This document shows positions 1 through 11,329 of a stretch of DNA of 64,000 nt, piece after piece (the stretch's first letter is position 1; each line of letters opens with the position of its first letter). The notes under the pieces were generated by a model, which did no database searches, was not told the DNA's origin, and saw only the letters and a list, made by a program, of their open reading frames with translations. The stretch comes from Hippasteria phrygiana (lineage: Eukaryota > Echinodermata > Asteroidea > Valvatida > Goniasteridae), in the NCBI GenBank assembly GCA_037893225.1, contig JAZGUH010000119.1, forward strand, positions 62,001-126,000, given 5' to 3'. The position numbers and the translations under genes are program-made.

Positions 1-1770
1 TTTTCTGCCAATCATTGCTTTGCAAGAAAATTTGCTTAGCAATATTTATCCGAGATCTGCTCAGTGTCGCCATAATCAAAAATTAGCCTGATGTGTAAAC
101 CAAGATTTGTGTACATGATACGCTATGAAATGACTGAAACGCTTTTGCTATAGTAGACTCAACCTGATATGCCTTTCCCTCTATATTGTTGGACAACCTG
201 ATTATACAGGAGGGCATTACTAGAGTAATAATCAATAGTATAGGGTTAACATATCACAATAAGGTCTGTCTGCACACCGGCCATTGCACTAACCTCAGCT
301 GTCTTCAGTAAGAGGATTTTCAGACACAATGCATGGTTTGTTGAGAGACTCTTTTTGTGCCCCTCGTACCTTGGAACTCCTATCTCCACAGAAATGACAT
401 GGGGGCATTATATGAGGTTGAATCTACTACAGTGCCGAAATGTCTGAAACGTGAATAATATAGGCTTGCGTTATGTCTGAGACATTCTAAATGTCTGAAA
501 CGTTACCTCTGATTACATTTTCAGACATTCCTGGTTCATAGTGATACAATGTCGCAAGAGAACTTTGATGTTCATTTTAATACAGCTAGTATTTCCTGGA
601 CAAGTAGATAATAGAGCCCGTGCTTTGTGTATATCAAAATGTCTCCACGTTGCTAGTATATCGTACCTATAGAAGATATTAGTTCTGTTTGATAATCATT
701 TCCTATTTAGCATTGGTTTTGCCACATATACATCATAGGAAGACGCAATGTGGGTACCGGCTGCCGCGGTGCAAACAAAATCCGATGTACCCAAAACAAA
801 GCTGATTGTCGGGGTAGTTTTTATTCCAATGAACGCATCAACATTTCATTTCAGATTTAGGTATGATAGGGTACCGTAAGTTACCAAAGCTATGCAATCT
901 TGATTTACTTACGTGTTTTTAATTTCTCTGAAGACCCTCTCTAACGCTGAACTGTTTGTATGGCATTTTGCGTTGGCAAGGCTTTGTTTTCCCTCGGTTG
1001 TACCTGCCATGACCGACGTCTAATTCCATAAGAAATGCGCCTTCTATATGAAATACATTTTTCAATTCATGTTGAATTTAAATGAAGACGCTCAATATAT
1101 AGAAATCGCGTGATTCTGTGCACAAGCGGTAACAAACGCATGGTATGTGAGACGATTCAAGTGAGAATATATCCTCATTTTGTAATTTCAAATGCCTCAC
1201 AAACGGGAATTTAATAACCACTTCCGCAGATAACAAAATGCTTTGAAAAGCGGGGTAGTCAATCTTTACTGATTTGGGGGTCACCGATTACGAAAATGAT
1301 TTGTGTCAACTGCATCTATTTTGGAAGATATGGAATCGGGTCGGTAGCTATTATCCTTGACTTTGGAAGGGAGGATGAATCAACTGCGGAAAGAGCTCTT
1401 GTTCAAACCCACAATGCATAATAGGTTAAAACCACTGTCGACATTTCTCATGCGTAGCTATTTTTAGCGCTGGGTTAAATAATTATAAGTGACTGTATTA
1501 CGCATGTATGTACATAAAAGTGACACATTCTCTTGGAAACTGTAGCCAATCGATTGCTTTTCTGGATTATTCAGTACACCAAAATCCATAAAGGGAAACA
1601 CATTTCATCTCCGAGGCACACAATTTGTTAAAATTCTTCGACCAGTGTAATCTGACAATGGCCTATAGAGTGTATTATCTCAAGCGATAGAACATCTTTG
1701 CGTGGAATGCTCCATCTGTTATAACAAAGTTCAATACCTATTTTACTTAATGTTAACTCAATAGCTACGG
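1..1770. other. Intergenic, no gene seen
   Basis: No convincing coding region is visible. The motif ATGTCTGAAACGT recurs several times around 435-515, with a related form near 130. The stretches near 153-172 and 411-428 are roughly inverse copies of each other, so an old inverted-repeat element of about 300 bp may lie at 130-450. Short open frames here have no family resemblance. Confidence 0.4.
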
Positions 1771-1815
1771 GATGCAAGAATTTGAACTTACCCTTACAAA
1801 TCTCTCTTCTATTCA

Positions 1816-2121
1816 GTTAAGAGTGTTGGCAACTTGGGAAAATCGTGCAGGAATGTCAGGGGTGATATTTCGTTGCAAAGTAACGCAGTGCTACTGTCTG
1901 CCCTTGTTGTAAACGATCAGCAAACGGCTGAATGCATAGAGCGTACAGAGAACACGGACCTAAGAGTGAGCGCTTTTATGATGACGGGGTTTCAATTAGA
2001 GTGGCCGAGTAATCCGCCCACGATAAATCCACCCCATCCCGATCCTGTCAGGCTGAAACACTCCGACGAACCACGCTACGGGATATCCACACCAATCCTG
2101 AAGTATAGAGTGCCGCGTTAG
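1816..2121 (+). CDS. Unidentified possible exon
   Basis: An open frame of about 100 codons follows a pyrimidine-rich stretch ending in CAG (a possible splice acceptor just before 1817) and closes with a TAG at 2119-2121. Its middle part is balanced in composition (residues such as NAVLLSALVVND and a proline-rich PPTINPPHPDP) and does not look like repeat translation. I recognise no family. A further open frame lies on the same strand at 2200-2394, without an ATG. This could be an exon, a decayed transposon frame or chance. Confidence 0.2.
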   Translation, partial: VKSVGNLGKSCRNVRGDISLQSNAVLLSALVVNDQQTAECIERTENTDLRVSAFMMTGFQLEWPSNPPTINPPHPDPVRLKHSDEPRYGISTPILKYRVPR

Positions 2122-2399
2122 CCAACTAAAAAAAAAAAACCTGTGCCATCAAATAATCATAGATGCTACCGGGTAATGACAGGCAATCGCTCTAATTAAT
2201 TGGCCACCGAAGGTCTCAATAATAATCGCCTGCAATTGTTGAAGTTGATGCTTCAATTCGGGTCTTGGCAACAGAAAGCTTCTGGATTGGCTCGAACTCA
2301 CAAAACCGATTCTACGGAAATAGTTACGAGGTTTTTACTGGACGGTGTTTCGCATCGAAATGGAGAACTCCTGACACACTGTCTATTCCCATGAGGCTT

Positions 2400-3856
2400 T
2401 GCTCAATAGTACACATGAAATAGCCGTCTGTTTCCGTAAAGACCGGGCGTATCTCCTTTTCAAGTTAGTATTTGCGAAAGTTTCAAGCATTCTCGTGAAA
2501 GAAAGAAAAGGTGAAACATGGTCAGGTGCATCTACGTCAGTCATTCTCACAAGCTAGCTCCCTTAGGGTAGAATTTTTTGGCGTAGTAGACAATACATTT
2601 CCTATGTAAACAACGATGAGATTGCACCTGTAAGCTAAGTGTTGATATAATACTTTGGTTCTTTCCGCACCTCAACCTTTTTCAAATCCCAACTGATTAG
2701 ACAAGATTTCAGTCGGCCCCTTGATGAAAGTCACACTGTGAGAGTAATGCTTGCAAGTGTTTTAAACTTAAAGGGCCCGGAAACTGAATTTTAAAAAGTA
2801 AATCCAACATCACGCACATACGTACTTACCCATTGGATACACGGTTTGAAACACACGGGGTTGCACAATAATGAAGGACCCGACTCAACCACTTTTTAAT
2901 CGTTCTGACATTAGACTTCGTCCACCACAAACAAATTTCCTTTGTTTTCTTCAGTCTTTTATTCCCAACTCAATCCATCTGTTTAATTTCTTAGTCAAGC
3001 GGTAAATAACACTTTCGTCACATGTACCGGTACTAGAATAGCGATTACATTCTGTACAATGTTAGTAAACTGTATGTATGAATCGTAAGTATACTTAATT
3101 TTATTGTGTTTTATCATCTCATTGTATTTTACTATCTTACTATATCTTAATTAATGTAATCTTGGTGTTTAATATAATGTAATTTTTTTGTTATGTAGCT
3201 CATTGCCAATGGAACAGGTTATCTGTATTTTTTGTATAATGCAGACATAATAAAGAATCTAATCTAACGTAATTTAATTACTTTCACCATTTGGTTTCCA
3301 TTATCAATGCTATATGCCACTTCTAGGAATGTGTAGGATATCATGCTAATTTGCATATTTATGAGCCTAGGAGTGATGCCTTTTAAGGCAGAAGCTTTAG
3401 TATCATAAGCTGATTTGTGTGTAAAAGTTGCCAGAAAGTTACATTTGGTTTTTTTTTCTTAATGTGTTTTCTCTGTATTTTAGTGTCTGGTAGCATGTTA
3501 ATAAACCAAAGTAATGTACAACTTGCTGCAGTAAGTCAAGGGTGTGCTTGTTTTTGTACTGTGAGTGCCAAAAGTGTAGAGTACCTTGTTGAGTGACATC
3601 ATAGCAACAGCTCCCTCACGTCAGGAAATAGAGTGAACATTTCGAATACTGAACAACCTCTATTTCGAGTCTAAAAAGAAAAGAATTCCATAATGTTTAA
3701 TTGAAGAGTTCAGAGACATTATGATATTTCTGCTCAAAAGTGCGCCTTTAATAGAATTACTATTTGTGCGAAAAAATGAATGTGACTGAGAGTGAAAAGA
3801 AATAAAATGAAGACTTCTCTTCAAGGGCCTTTCCTGAAGTATGTTTTAATATAATA
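2400..3856. other. Intergenic AT-rich DNA with possible LINE tail
   Basis: No gene is seen. The stretch at about 3020-3270 is AT-rich and ends in AATAAAGAATCTAATCT, a poly(A)-type signal followed by a short AATCT repeat. That is the usual shape of a LINE 3' end. No reverse-transcriptase coding sequence is visible upstream, so at most this is a 5'-truncated copy. Confidence 0.3.
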
Positions 3857-5182
3857 ATGGTCTTGCAATCATGCCTGGACTCGGCAAGTGCGGACTTAGC
3901 GGAGTCCGGTCGTGCTTCTATGACCATAAAGACATTCCAAAAAAATGCTGAAGCCCAGGATCTTGTCTTGGCTGGAACCGGGGGTCAAGCCAAGTCCGGA
4001 CCTCAGTCTGCTTTTTTCCCAGTGTTTGGACTCAAGTGGACTTTAAGGTACTTTCCTAAAATTACAACGAAAATCTTAATTTTCCCCCAGTTTTTTTCAA
4101 TTTCTATTTTAAACACAATGGACCTTATAATTTTCACTATATCAACTCCATTTTTTGAGGATGATATTTGTAAAAACAAGGACAACACAAAATACCATCG
4201 AACATGGAATTGAACAAAATATATATTTTCAAGATTTTCCAATGGTTTTTCTTCACTTTTGTGTCATTGTAAGCAGAAAATACAATTTTTAGAAGCAATA
4301 CTCTTAATATCCACTTCATTAGTCAATTGTCACAAGGACAGATACACTTTTTTCAGATATACGTTTTTTTGTTTTTTTTATTTATTGTTAACAACTTTTT
4401 ATTGACAATCACAGAATGTCATTGATTGCTGATTTAATCAGCTTTAATTTGATCTATCATTGGCCATGGTAGGTGCTATGCTTGCCGAACTACACTTTAA
4501 AAACAATATACGTCGTTACAAGCTCGTTAATAAATTTGTCTATTAGCCGTATACCCAAATAAGGTAAAAGCTATAAAAAAAAAAAAAACAACAACAACAA
4601 CAAAGTGTTTCGCTAGTGAAAATAATTTCTTAAAATGATGAGAATTTTTTTAAATGGTGATTTCTTCTCCACAAAAATATTACCCTAATTGTAGAAAAGT
4701 ACTTTGTTGCTTATATTACCTCGGACCAGGGACTCTACAACACTGTCCACGTGAGCAGATATGTGAACAAAAACCAACGCGTGTGGACCGCCTTACAGTG
4801 ATCATCTTAAATGTATACTGACGGGCCAGATTAAACCACGTACTATCGTCTATCGTCCAAACAGGCGTGGTAATGAATCGAAATCAAAGAGATGATTTCT
4901 TCATTATCATGTAACTAATTTTAGAATTTGTTTTATACACATGCACATGCACTTAGAGAGGTCATCGGGGTCATTATTTCAATCCCTCCTTCAAAATACT
5001 CTACAAGATAAAATATACTCCAATCCGTCATCTAAATGTATGTCTTAAATACGCTGGCTACAATTTTGTTTCAAAACACGAAATGTGTTGAGAAATTAGA
5101 ATTCAAAATCATTTTGTATGGAATATGCACCGCCCTCTATCAGTGCAGGCAACTCCGACTGACAAATAGTAATTTCCTGGGT
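3857..5182. other. Intergenic, no gene seen
   Basis: The region holds AT-rich DNA, an A-run followed by CAA repeats near 4575-4600, and short open frames on both strands with low-complexity, lysine/isoleucine-rich translations typical of AT-rich non-coding DNA. I see no conserved motif. Confidence 0.4.
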
Positions 5183-5598
5183 TTAAAGGTAGTATACAAC
5201 ATTTGCAAACATCAAAAAACAAAACTACTAAAATATTACGAAATACCGTACTGGGCTGTAAGTAAATATCAGTCTCCAGCATCCTGTGAAATCATGCCAC
5301 CTAGACTGCTGTCATTTTCAAGAAAAGTGGAAATTGATATCGTTTAAATAGTCTAGTTCCCCGACCTGATAATTCCCCGACTCTATAAATTGCCCCGTTT
5401 TGTCAAAAGTAGGGTCAGGGAACCAAACTACTAGAACATATTTCTTTTCTCTGTTGTCCCAGCATCTATGCACACAAAACTTAAAACAGGTCAGTGTTAC
5501 AGCATTTGCTATATAGCACGTTATAAAATACTAACCCTCAAATCCATTTATTTCTGAAAATTACAGCAAAATCAAATGATGTATACTATACCTTTTAA
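5183..5598 (-). mobile_element. TTAA-bounded inverted-repeat element, copy 1
   Basis: The ends are TTAAAGGTAGTATACA and its inverse, with TTAA at both edges. The same 0.3-0.7 kb sequence is seen at 8210-8600, 24700-24855, 32039-32315, 45424-46166 and 50436-50764. All but the partial 24.7-kb copy carry an inner palindrome beginning AGTCTGGTTCCCTGAC (here near 5350-5432). There is no coding capacity. TTAA ends are typical of piggyBac-like elements; assignment to that superfamily is an inference from the ends only. Orientation is given relative to the copy at 45 kb. Confidence 0.7.
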
Positions 5599-5759
5599 AG
5601 CAAATACATTAACCCTCCTACTGTTATAACTATCATAACATATCAAAAACCTAAGCCCTTCCTCTTCAACAGCTTGTGTGTTTCAACCTGAAACTCAATA
5701 GGCTTTGATAGGTAGGGAAGTTGGCTCCATTTTGGCATCGAGAAAGGGGGAGGGTTAAT

Positions 5760-6060
5760 ACTTTAAGTGGGCTTTAACGTAGTTAAGTGTATTGTGGTAA
5801 TATCATTACCTATTCACGTGCAGACAATTTGCAAAGTGCACCAAATAATTACTCTGAATATTTCATGCAAAAACGATTCACCTTTCAAAATTATTGTCTC
5901 GTTTCGGTCAGGGCTCATTTGGCAAATACCGCCAGTAACGACGATCGTTATCTTTCCGGTGTAATCTACAGTATATAACTTATTAATTTTGTAAAAACTA
6001 CCTTGCCTACCGCAAATCCAACACCAAAACTATTTGTTCAAAATGTTTAATTGTGTTTTA
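5760..6060. other. Intergenic, no gene seen
   Basis: This unique-looking stretch lies between two repeat elements. Short overlapping open frames start in two registers with unrelated translations, which argues against coding function. Confidence 0.35.
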
Positions 6061-6085
6061 GACTGCGATCACCAAGTTAAACGCA

Positions 6086-6363
6086 GGGGCGGATCCAGGA
6101 TTGTTTGCAGGGGGGGGGGGTTCTGAAATTTGCCCAGAAAGGTGACTCCCAAAATGTTCCGTCTGCGAATTATTTTTTACAAGCGGGGGTGGGGGGGGGG
6201 GGGGGGGGAGACACACCTTCTCACCATTGGTGGCGCCATTTAACCTCTTTGTTTTGTTCTTACCCATAGGCAAAATACGAAATGTAGCGTTTCTGCTTTG
6301 CAACTTTAGGCGTAGGCCCCTACAAGAAAATAAAAGAAACCCCCCCCCCCCCCTGGATCCGCA
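6086..6363. mobile_element. Inverted-repeat element with G/C homopolymers
   Basis: The stretch starts GGGGCGGATCCAGG and ends CCTGGATCCGC, which are inverse copies. Inside are long runs of G (near 6110 and 6190) and C (near 6341). It is about 280 bp with no coding capacity. The same GGATC(C)-type end is seen reversed near 53285. This is the form of a short non-autonomous DNA transposon. Confidence 0.5.
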
Positions 6364-6639
6364 ACTGTAACGACAGTTGTTTTTGTCGTTTCTGCTGTGG
6401 CCTATTCGTCTTCGTTGTCGTGGTCGTCATCATCATAATACACAAATGATATGCTTTTTCTTTCACCATACAATTCATTGGCTTATCGGACATTTTCATA
6501 GACAGTTTTCTGGTTGAGAAGTGGTAAAAACAATGAGTTAATAAACTAGAGGGAACGCTATCTGGTGACGTGGTCGAAAAAACACAAGGAGTGTAATTCC
6601 CCATGACACCTGCAAATTATTAAAATGGGGCCCGTATCG

Positions 6640-6825
6640 TAAGTCCGACGCCTCATAAGTCCGACGCCTCATAAGTCCGAAATTTCGGAATTATGAGGCG
6701 TCGGATTTCTGAGGCATCGGACTTCAGGACAATTTTAGTATTTGGCTTCATAGCTCAGACGCCTCATAAGTCCGACGCCTCATAAGTCCGACGTCGGACA
6801 AACGAGGCGTCGGACCTTTACAAAG
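6640..6825. repeat. TCATAAGTCCGACGCC tandem/palindromic repeat
   Basis: The 16-bp unit TCATAAGTCCGACGCC occurs in tandem near 6652-6680 and again near 6767-6795. Inverse copies (ATGAGGCGTCGGA) lie between and after them, so the block can fold into hairpins. It is CpG-rich compared with the AT-rich flanks. Confidence 0.7.
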
Positions 6826-7259
6826 AAAGGTTCATTGCGAATCGTAATTCCGACAACCTCATGTAACCTCACGTACCGCAGATTCACGTGCCTATCTTAA
6901 AGTTATTACTGATAATGGGGAGGGGGTATGCATGTTTTCGCCGTTCACATGCATGTACCGAATTTGTATAAGAAGACGTATATCTGTTCCACTGTTACAA
7001 AAATCATGTCAAAAGTCCAATAAGCTACCGGCAAATGCTTTGCCAGTACTTTTAGTGTCAATTTTACAGTAATAAACATCAAACTGTACGTTAGATTGTC
7101 TGTGAACTAATCTACTATCTACATTACTAGATTAAAGTGTACTGGTGCTTAAATTCGAATATCGATTACAGTCATTACGATATTGTACCATACACTACCA
7201 GTGTGAAGCATGCTTTAGCTTGATATGCAGTTTATCAGGCCATGATAATGTCATGGTTT

Positions 7260-7640
7260 CTCATAGACAATTTCGATATTTATCAGCGCGACGTTATCTA
7301 ATGACATTGTGAAAGACGTTCCCACGACATTGTTAAATGACGTCATTACGACATTGTCAAACGAAATTCTTACAACATTGCATCCTGACGTATAGCACAA
7401 TGATTAGCACTGAACGTGACCAAAGAGCAACGTTATAATTATTAAGGTCACAACGAACGTTCCCAGGACGATATAACGTTGGATCAAAGTCCGATAAATG
7501 TCAGTATCTATCGTAACAACTTTTCAGTAACGTTGTGATAACGTCGCCCTGGATGTTATAACATTGCAATATGACGTTCCTACAACAAACCACAACTTAC
7601 CAGCAACGTTCCAATTACATCGTGGTTTACTGGGAAACAA
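7260..7640. repeat. Degenerate AACGTT/ACGACATTGT repeat block
   Basis: Variants of GACGT, ACGACATTGT and AACGTTGT recur throughout on both strands and the block ends near TGGTTTACTGGG. It looks like the diverged internal repeats of a non-autonomous element. No reading frame is supported. Confidence 0.5.
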
Positions 7641-8209
7641 TGTGCAACGGTCTGTAGATAAACGAGTACCCCAAAAACAAATACAATGCACCTCCCCAAG
7701 TATAAATTACTTGAAGTGTTAAATGTACACAGTCAACAGGTGTTTTTCACCGGTTGCACAATTCGAGAAAATGCTTCCATGCGCGTACTTTTTTAAACCT
7801 ACTATGTACAGATTGCTACTTTTTGGAATGCAAAAGCTATTGTTCAAATATTGGATGGATTTTTTCAATTATGAGAATGCCAAAGCCATCCTTTAATATT
7901 TATTGGCAATTTCATTGCAATAGAAAATGTCTAATCCGTGAAATTTACCAGTATGCATTTTGAACTGAAAAGTTCTGGAAAGCGCATTTTTTTTCCTGTC
8001 AATGTTCTATGCTCGATTTCATTTCCCAGAACACGGTGACGGGCTCTCTGTGGAGACAGACTACCGTGGGAAATCAACTAGGCTTCTTTTGTGCGAAATA
8101 GCAAAATATATTTAATCAGATTATTTTGTTGTGTCCATAGAACCGACTAAAAAGTTCCAGATGAGGTTGGCGAGGGAGAGTATAGGCAATATGGCAAGCC
8201 ACATCGGGC

Positions 8210-8600
8210 ATAATGCACCAAACAGCAATTTGACATTTGCTTTTGCTGTAATTTTCGGAAATAAATGGATTTGGGGGGTTAGTATTTTACAGCGCGCTAG
8301 CAATTACTGTGTTTTGTGTCCATAGATGCTGGAACAACGGAGAGAAAAAAATGTATTCTAGTAGTCTGGTTCCCTGACCCTACTTTAGAGAAATCGGAGC
8401 AATTTATAGAGTCAGGGAATTATCAGGTCGGGGAACTAGACTAATTCGAACGATTGTCGGCCGGCAATCGCTGGAAAACGATATAAATGTCCACTTTTCT
8501 TGAAAATGACAGCACACCGGGTGCCATGATTCTGCAGGATTTACTTACAGTCTAGTACCGGTACGGTATTTCGTAATAATTCAGTAGTTTTGTAAGGGGT
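8210..8600 (+). mobile_element. TTAA-family element, copy 2 (degenerate ends)
   Basis: It shares the body of the 5.2-kb and 45-kb copies: the ATTTGCTTTTGCTGTAATTTTC start, the AGTCTGGTTCCCTGACC palindrome at about 8370-8443, and the GGTATTTCGTAATAATTCAG end. The terminal TTAA sites have decayed. Confidence 0.65.
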
Positions 8601-9614
8601 AAGTAAATTGAACTTGTATTATGAACATTCTGTTGAAAACAAAATAGCCATGCGAAGCGCCCCCACTGCCTGCTACATGAACGCGGGGTATACAACCAAC
8701 GATTGTATGAGTACTGCTGAGTGCAATAAACCGTATTGCAACGGGCATCTTAGCACAGTCATGTGGTGGATTTCAATAAAAATGCGTTTACAACATCTTC
8801 AGTAAAGTCTGCTTTAAGATTTTTGAATCAAAGAAAATTGAAGAACGGCATTTAAAAGTCCAGAACACAGTATACCGGCATATTACAGACCGTATGGAAT
8901 ACTCACGTCGCCATACAGGCCGTCGTATGTGTGGACAGGCAAGTGTGCGTGTGCCCCACAACATGGCTGTCACGACGTCATGTTCGACATTTGCCAAATG
9001 TTGGCATTCTCCCATTGTAAGGTAAAAAAGCGGGGATACCTATGGTCGTAGGCGCGCCATACAGCAATTATCGAGCACCCTAATGGTCTGGGCATATAGC
9101 CGGTAGCTTCGTCTCATGGGTCTTGAAGTCATTCTCACACAGTGACGGCAACAAAACCAATACTTCCCCGTCTGTACTGTGCGCAGTTAGACATCTCGAT
9201 CCAACTCATAAAGCATTCAAGATCACGTGTGCCATCTACGGCAGATTGCTAAGGGAATCCTCACAAACATCATACATTTAAACATCAATTTGGTATTAAA
9301 TTTTGTTTTCCTCACACGGCGTGCAATATCAGTGAACCACATTTTTGTTAAAGGAACCATGCTTCTCAGATTTGCCGGATAGCATTTTATTTCATAAATA
9401 CATTCATTCATATGTATTAAATGTGAATTAAAAGCCAAACTGGTTCAAGTGAAGTTTTAGTGTGATTATTTGCCGCCCAAAAATTGCCCCCCCCTTTTTG
9501 GAATTTGTTGAGACTCAAATTGAGGGCGCTGTTCGTGACGTAGATCGAGGCACCGAAATTCATGAATGGACTCGATAGTCTGGACCCGTTAATGACGCCT
9601 GGGTGCGAGACGAG

Positions 9615-9800
9615 CATCAAAGCATGTCCGCGTGGGTACGCGTACCCGTACGGTATACGTATACGGCAGAGCACGTGTATACTATGTAGGGCCTACACGT
9701 ACGTATACGTACACCAAGCTGTACACCCTTGTACTGTACGTGTACAAAATGTATCCGCATGTACATGTACGTACACACTAGGTCTACACGTGCAATTTCG
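9615..9800. repeat. GTAC/ACGT-rich alternating block
   Basis: About 185 bp is dense in ACGT, GTAC and TATACG words, for example TACACGTACGTATACGTAC near 9691. Much of it is self-complementary and alternates purine and pyrimidine. It lies just inside the intron that follows the THAP exon on the minus strand. It could form cruciform or Z-type structure; no coding role is evident. Confidence 0.55.
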
Positions 9801-9837
9801 TACATTGTAAGTTGCAACAACTATACATCGAACTTAC

Positions 9838-10191
9838 CCTGATTTTCTCCCTTTTAGCGACAGCTCCTCGGGGAATGGGCCGTTTAACTGCTTTCGCCTG
9901 TACCTTACCCACATCTGGGAACTTTGTTGGGATGGCAGTGGACTTGAGCATATTTTTAATGGCTATCCCAAAGGAGTTGAAAATACCAGTATCGAAACAC
10001 GACTGCCATGACTGCTCAAAGTGGTCGCTACATAACGCTGAGAAGCTGCTGGGACCGGACCACTTCGCTCTTGTCACCTTCACTTTCGCCGTCCAAATTC
10101 TCCGATATTTCGCATCAGTTGGAAATAAATGAAGGCTTACTCCATCCTTCGTTGTTTTGCTGCATCCAGCAGCCACACACCTTGTCGGCAT
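9838..10191 (-). CDS. THAP-domain protein, first coding exon
   Basis: The translation starts MPTRCVAAGC and carries the whole C2-CH THAP zinc-finger pattern: Cys5, Cys10, Trp33, Cys54 and His57 in LCSDHF. It also has the LHLFP segment, the second Trp of the RAKW segment and an AVPTIF-like end (LKSTAIPTKFP) near residue 90. THAP domains bind DNA and occur in host regulators and in P-element-type transposases. The ATG is preceded by TTCGGCC, a usable initiation context. After residue 118 the sequence reads GTAAGTT on the minus strand, a near-ideal splice donor in phase 0, so the open frame past 9838 is probably intron. I could not find the next exon, so the C-terminal half and the host-or-transposon question remain open. 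Confidence 0.8.
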
Positions 10192-10289
10192 GGCCGAAAA
10201 ACGCTATATTTTGCTTAGATTTTGGACGAAGAATGTACACTCAATTTACGCGTGATGAATGGTGCTGGCTCGAGCAGAATATGTAATGT

Positions 10290-11140
10290 TCCTCGATCTA
10301 CGTCACTCACTTATGTTAATGAGGGTCCCACTCAGGGGGCGGAGTAGCTTGGACAAACATTTTCAAAAAATGTTTTTTCATATTTAATCTGGGAAATAGT
10401 TGACTCTGGTAACAAAATATCATTGTCAAGATAATACTTTATTGTTTTAAGCAGGAATAATGCAATGTAAATCCTATTTCATGGTTCCTTTAAGGTTGTT
10501 TGTGAAGTATTTAACAAAAATCTGCGCACTTTGCGAAAACCATACCATTATGCATCTTCTTGAAAATCAAGTATTGTTTGATTGAATGGCGTCATGAGAT
10601 AAACGACAAAGCACTGGAATGACCATAGTTTTAAAATAATGTAGGTTAATTTCTAATGAACGTTAATGATCAATAATAATCAATTCAATCATAATCTTTT
10701 TTCCAAAATCGTTTGGATTTAAATAGCAGAGGGTTACTGCTAAATTGTAATCAATGTACAAATTTATTGTGTTTATTTATAAAGAAAATGAAAAACGTAC
10801 ATTAAAGTAATATTTTAATATAAGTAATATTTGCAAGTGCAGGTGTTTTTCAGACTAGAGTCAGTAGTATTGATATTGGACCACTCAACTACTACATGGA
10901 GAGTAGCACTGAATAACTTGTTGTTAGAGTGCAGTATTGTTGAATGGAGTGCAATTATTCTGTCTGTCTGTAAACTTGTTTTGTTCATGGGACCCCCAAA
11001 AGAAATAAGTCAATAAAACTGGCTTTTTGAGCTTTTGACATTTTTTGCTTTGTATTCAATTATATGTTCCCTCGTCATGCTTTCGTATTTGTGCAAGTTG
11101 ATTTGTTCTGAACATTAAAATAAAAATAAATAAACAACCT
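10290..11140. other. Upstream of THAP exon, no gene seen
   Basis: AT-rich sequence. A clear AATAAA lies near 11012 in plus orientation (GTCAATAAAACTGG), which could be a poly(A) signal, but no coding exon upstream of it is supported. Confidence 0.3.
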
Positions 11141-11149
11141 TTATCTTAG

Positions 11150-11325
11150 ACTGCAACAGGTGTGGCGATGCGATATACGTGGGACAAAAACTATTATCTA
11201 CGGATGTTAAATCACAATGATCGTCCTGTCAACAGCAAAAGCCTTAATAGATTCTTCCATATAAAGGAACACCCTGAAAGGTCACCCCTGGACTTCAACA
11301 ACAATAACAACCGACACCGATCATG
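11150..11325 (+). pseudogene. Penelope-like GIY-YIG fragment 1
   Basis: One frame reads LDCNRCGDAIYVGQK, matching the Cys-x2-Cys...YVGQT start of the GIY-YIG endonuclease carried at the C-terminus of Penelope-like retroelements. After a frame change the sequence reads NDRPVNSKSL...HIKEHPERSPLDF, matching the later part of the same domain, and ends in a stop. The frameshift and the lack of reverse transcriptase show a dead fragment. A GIY-YIG of another retroelement class is possible. Confidence 0.55.
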
Positions 11326-11329
11326 AAGA

